Shown: in pieces, positions 4,786-6,757 of the stretch | How the letters are laid out: every line of letters begins with the position of its first letter | Numbering within the stretch: position 1 is the stretch's first letter | Origin: Candidatus Bathyarchaeota archaeon | Lineage (GTDB): Archaea; Thermoproteota; Bathyarchaeia; RBG-16-48-13; GCA-020355125 | Assembly: GCA_026014905.1 (NCBI GenBank) | Contig: JAOZHK010000139.1 | Span: 1 to 6,757, forward strand | Length of the DNA: 6,757 nucleotides | Reading direction: 5' to 3' | The notes under the pieces: generated by a model | What the model was told of the DNA's origin: nothing | Databases searched by the model: none | What the model saw: only the letters and a program-made list of their open reading frames with translations | Program-made: the position numbers and the translations under genes

Positions 4786-6757
4786 TCATGACTTCCAAAA
4801 ACGACGGGTTCTAATGAATAATAATTTGGCTTCTAGTAAATCATTGAAAAACTCTTCCTCAGTATAATGCATTTTTGCCAACAGACGTGCTGCAGTTTGT
4901 GGCCCAATACCATGAACCTGAAGTGCGATGACGCCTTTCTTACCATAGGAAAGGACGATGTCAGCATGTCGGCGAATATTCACTAATATACGTTGTTCAT
5001 CCTCTGTTAATTGGAACTGATCGACTCGTTTTTTCACGACTTTTTTGACATACTCATTCGAATACTTTAAGGGTGCTAAGAGACCGGACCCGCAACGTCC
5101 GCACTTTGGGTGGGTAGGAATTGTGGAAATTTTTTGTTCATGGCTCCAATCTCCACAATTCACGCAAAAAAGTTCAATGGTTGAATATTTAATGGCTGTT
5201 TCCATACGATGCATAGACTCTTCCTGTATCGACTCAGGAGCTATCATATCTGGGATAGCAGCAAATTTATTCAGGATCCGATAGGCAGGCAGTGTTGGAT
5301 GTTCTACAGAGTTTAAAGTTTCAATATGTATTGTTTGATTCTGTATGTTATTGATAATCGTTTGAACAGCTGAGATATCAAATTTCACCCTTTTAAATTC
5401 GCTGATAGTTTCTGTATAGATGGGGGTTTTTCTAAACCTGTAGGGTAAATCCAGGAGTTTTTCACTACTTAAAAACGCGCCTCGAGGAAGAGCGCCAAAT
5501 CGTTGTGCAATAAATTTCATGTGGTATGCGAAGGGATGTGCGTCAGCTAAATAATGGTTAGTAAGTTCTTCAATTTGATCTACATGTATGCTATAAAAAA
5601 ACTCCTTGATCGAGTCGAGTGTTTCGTTACTAACAGAAGATGAGAACTCGATCAGCAATCGATAACCATCACCCCACCATCCCCGAAGAGAACCTTCTTG
5701 CGAGTAAACCTGTTCCAGAAGGCAACCAATGGTTCGATTTGCACCGTCACCGAAACAACTATGAATAATGAGATAATTTCGATAGCCTTCAAGTAAGATC
5801 AGTGAATCGCTTGGAACATGAGGGGTATCATGAAGATGATGCATGATCTCTTCAGCGATGGTTCTAACTGTATATCTTTCTAATGGATATCGCCGAACGA
5901 GAGCATCGATAACCTGGCGCTTATTTTGTTGCGTTGAAATGAGTGTCGATATCTCTCTCCGATATTCTCCAACTTTTCGAGCTATATCGAAGGGAAGGGG
6001 TAGAAGCTCCCCATCCCATCCCGGTATCGCAGCTAATGGGTCATCTGCTGGCGTCACAAAAACTTGTTGGTCTGACAGATTCATAATTTTCCATACAAAT
6101 CCTCGACAAATGAAGTTCATTCCCACACGTGCTTTTGTGAGCACAAATTCCTCTCCAAGGATTCCCACGCGTTTATCTGTGGTTAGATCGATGATAGGAT
6201 AGATACGCTCATCTGGAATCGTTGAGAGATTTTCATAATAATATCGATGAGTCCGGGAATCACGATGTAATACAGTCTGTTCAAAATGGATTAGTCGTAG
6301 TTCATCCATAAATGAAATGACTGTACCTAGTTCTTCATGGTTCAACCCTGAATAAGGAAATGCTTTCCGAATGATTTGATGTAGTTTATCTATGGGAATA
6401 TGCGTGTGCTCTAATACAAGTCCGGCAATTTGGTGAGCTAAAACATCCAGCGGTTTCATTGGAATGGTAAGCTTTTCGAGTTCTCCTTTAAGTGCTTGTT
6501 CCACAATCACTAGGCTCTCTAATGAATCATCAGGGAAAACGGTGATGATGTAACCTCGAGATGTGAGAGTCGATTGATGTCCTGATCGTCCTACCCGTTG
6601 GAGTAATGGTGTCACTTGTCGAGGGGATAAGTATTGAATAACGAGGTTGATGGAACCGACATCTATTCCTAATTGAAGGGTTGAAGTACATAATATACCT
6701 TTTAGTTTTCGTCGTTTGAAGCTATCTTCAACCGTGTGTCGTTCTTCTTTTGATAAC
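4786..6757 (-). CDS. lhr: Lhr-type superfamily 2 ATP-dependent helicase (5' part beyond window)
   Basis: Large helicase of the Lhr family. Characterised members are 3'-5' single-strand translocases that unwind DNA or RNA:DNA hybrids and are linked to repair and stalled forks. The visible 656 residues are open to the right edge, so the first RecA domain with Walker A and DExH is not seen. Residue numbers here count from the edge. The end of RecA domain 2 is clear: motif V (TSTLQLGID, 24-32) and motif VI (QRVGRSGH, 53-60). A winged-helix region follows (about 104-157), then the Lhr landmarks NLSTIPDE (176-183) and PGWDGELLPLPF (245-256), and the family-specific C-terminal domain. Near the end are a zinc ribbon (C531, C534, C552, C555) and a helix-hairpin-helix-like GIGPQTAARLL (616-626). 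This zinc-ribbon tail resembles archaeal Lhr proteins. The GTG at 6615 is internal: the coding sequence upstream of it is plainly helicase. The gene ends in TGA, 37 bases from the opposing gene. Confidence 0.95.
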   Translation of the reverse strand, partial: LSKEERHTVEDSFKRRKLKGILCTSTLQLGIDVGSINLVIQYLSPRQVTPLLQRVGRSGHQSTLTSRGYIITVFPDDSLESLVIVEQALKGELEKLTIPMKPLDVLAHQIAGLVLEHTHIPIDKLHQIIRKAFPYSGLNHEELGTVISFMDELRLIHFEQTVLHRDSRTHRYYYENLSTIPDERIYPIIDLTTDKRVGILGEEFVLTKARVGMNFICRGFVWKIMNLSDQQVFVTPADDPLAAIPGWDGELLPLPFDIARKVGEYRREISTLISTQQNKRQVIDALVRRYPLERYTVRTIAEEIMHHLHDTPHVPSDSLILLEGYRNYLIIHSCFGDGANRTIGCLLEQVYSQEGSLRGWWGDGYRLLIEFSSSVSNETLDSIKEFFYSIHVDQIEELTNHYLADAHPFAYHMKFIAQRFGALPRGAFLSSEKLLDLPYRFRKTPIYTETISEFKRVKFDISAVQTIINNIQNQTIHIETLNSVEHPTLPAYRILNKFAAIPDMIAPESIQEESMHRMETAIKYSTIELFCVNCGDWSHEQKISTIPTHPKCGRCGSGLLAPLKYSNEYVKKVVKKRVDQFQLTEDEQRILVNIRRHADIVLSYGKKGVIALQVHGIGPQTAARLLAKMHYTEEEFFNDLLEAKLLFIRTRRFWKS

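Noticed and set aside
5045..6202. Plus-strand frames at 5045-5284 and 5843-6202
   Set aside because: Both are antisense to the Lhr helicase, which is supported by motifs on either side of them.
6613..6615. GTG at 6615 as the start of the helicase gene
   Set aside because: The frame stays open to the window edge, and the upstream residues form helicase motif V (TSTLQLGID). The GTG is therefore an internal Val codon just before motif VI.
1..6757. CRISPR array, tRNA, rRNA, insertion sequence or defence cassette
   Set aside because: I saw no regularly spaced repeats, cloverleaf-like stretch, transposase motif or terminal inverted repeats. Nearly every base is assigned to an ordinary gene.

Overview
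The window reads as archaeal chromosomal DNA. The strongest evidence is a B-family DNA polymerase that aligns from end to end, from memory, with the crenarchaeal PolB1/Dpo1 type. It carries the same motif A context (DFASLYPS followed by a YNLSYET segment) and the same C-terminal thumb wording (VDIKG, KVMLSKPL, TPQHVKAA). Supporting evidence is an archaeal-style Lhr helicase with a C-terminal zinc ribbon, and promoters that look archaeal (TATA-like elements, short leaders). Moderate base composition and proteins rich in Gln, Asn, Ser, Thr and His suggest a mesophile rather than a hyperthermophile. A TACK or Asgard-type lineage is plausible, but the sequence alone does not settle it.

Layout: the minus strand of 1-2638 is PolB1, almost complete, with the last few codons cut off by the window edge. 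A 100-base divergent intergenic region (2639-2738) separates it from three plus-strand genes: a 120-residue four-helix membrane protein (2739-3101), enolase (3151-4452), and a small membrane-anchored zinc-ribbon protein (4461-4748). The 8-base gap between the last two suggests co-transcription. These genes run head-on into the minus-strand 3' end of an Lhr-type helicase (4786-6757). Its N-terminal RecA domain lies beyond the right edge. A perfect 20-base inverted repeat and T-tracts (read on the minus strand) lie at this convergent junction.

Functionally the window combines replication and repair genes (PolB1, Lhr) with one glycolytic/gluconeogenic gene (enolase) and two small membrane proteins of unknown function. 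I see no mobile element, CRISPR array, tRNA, rRNA or defence cassette. The window is nearly all coding, with no gene-free stretch over 300 bases. The two uncharacterised membrane proteins, the junction palindrome and the truncated possible PCNA-binding tail of PolB1 are the points most worth following up.
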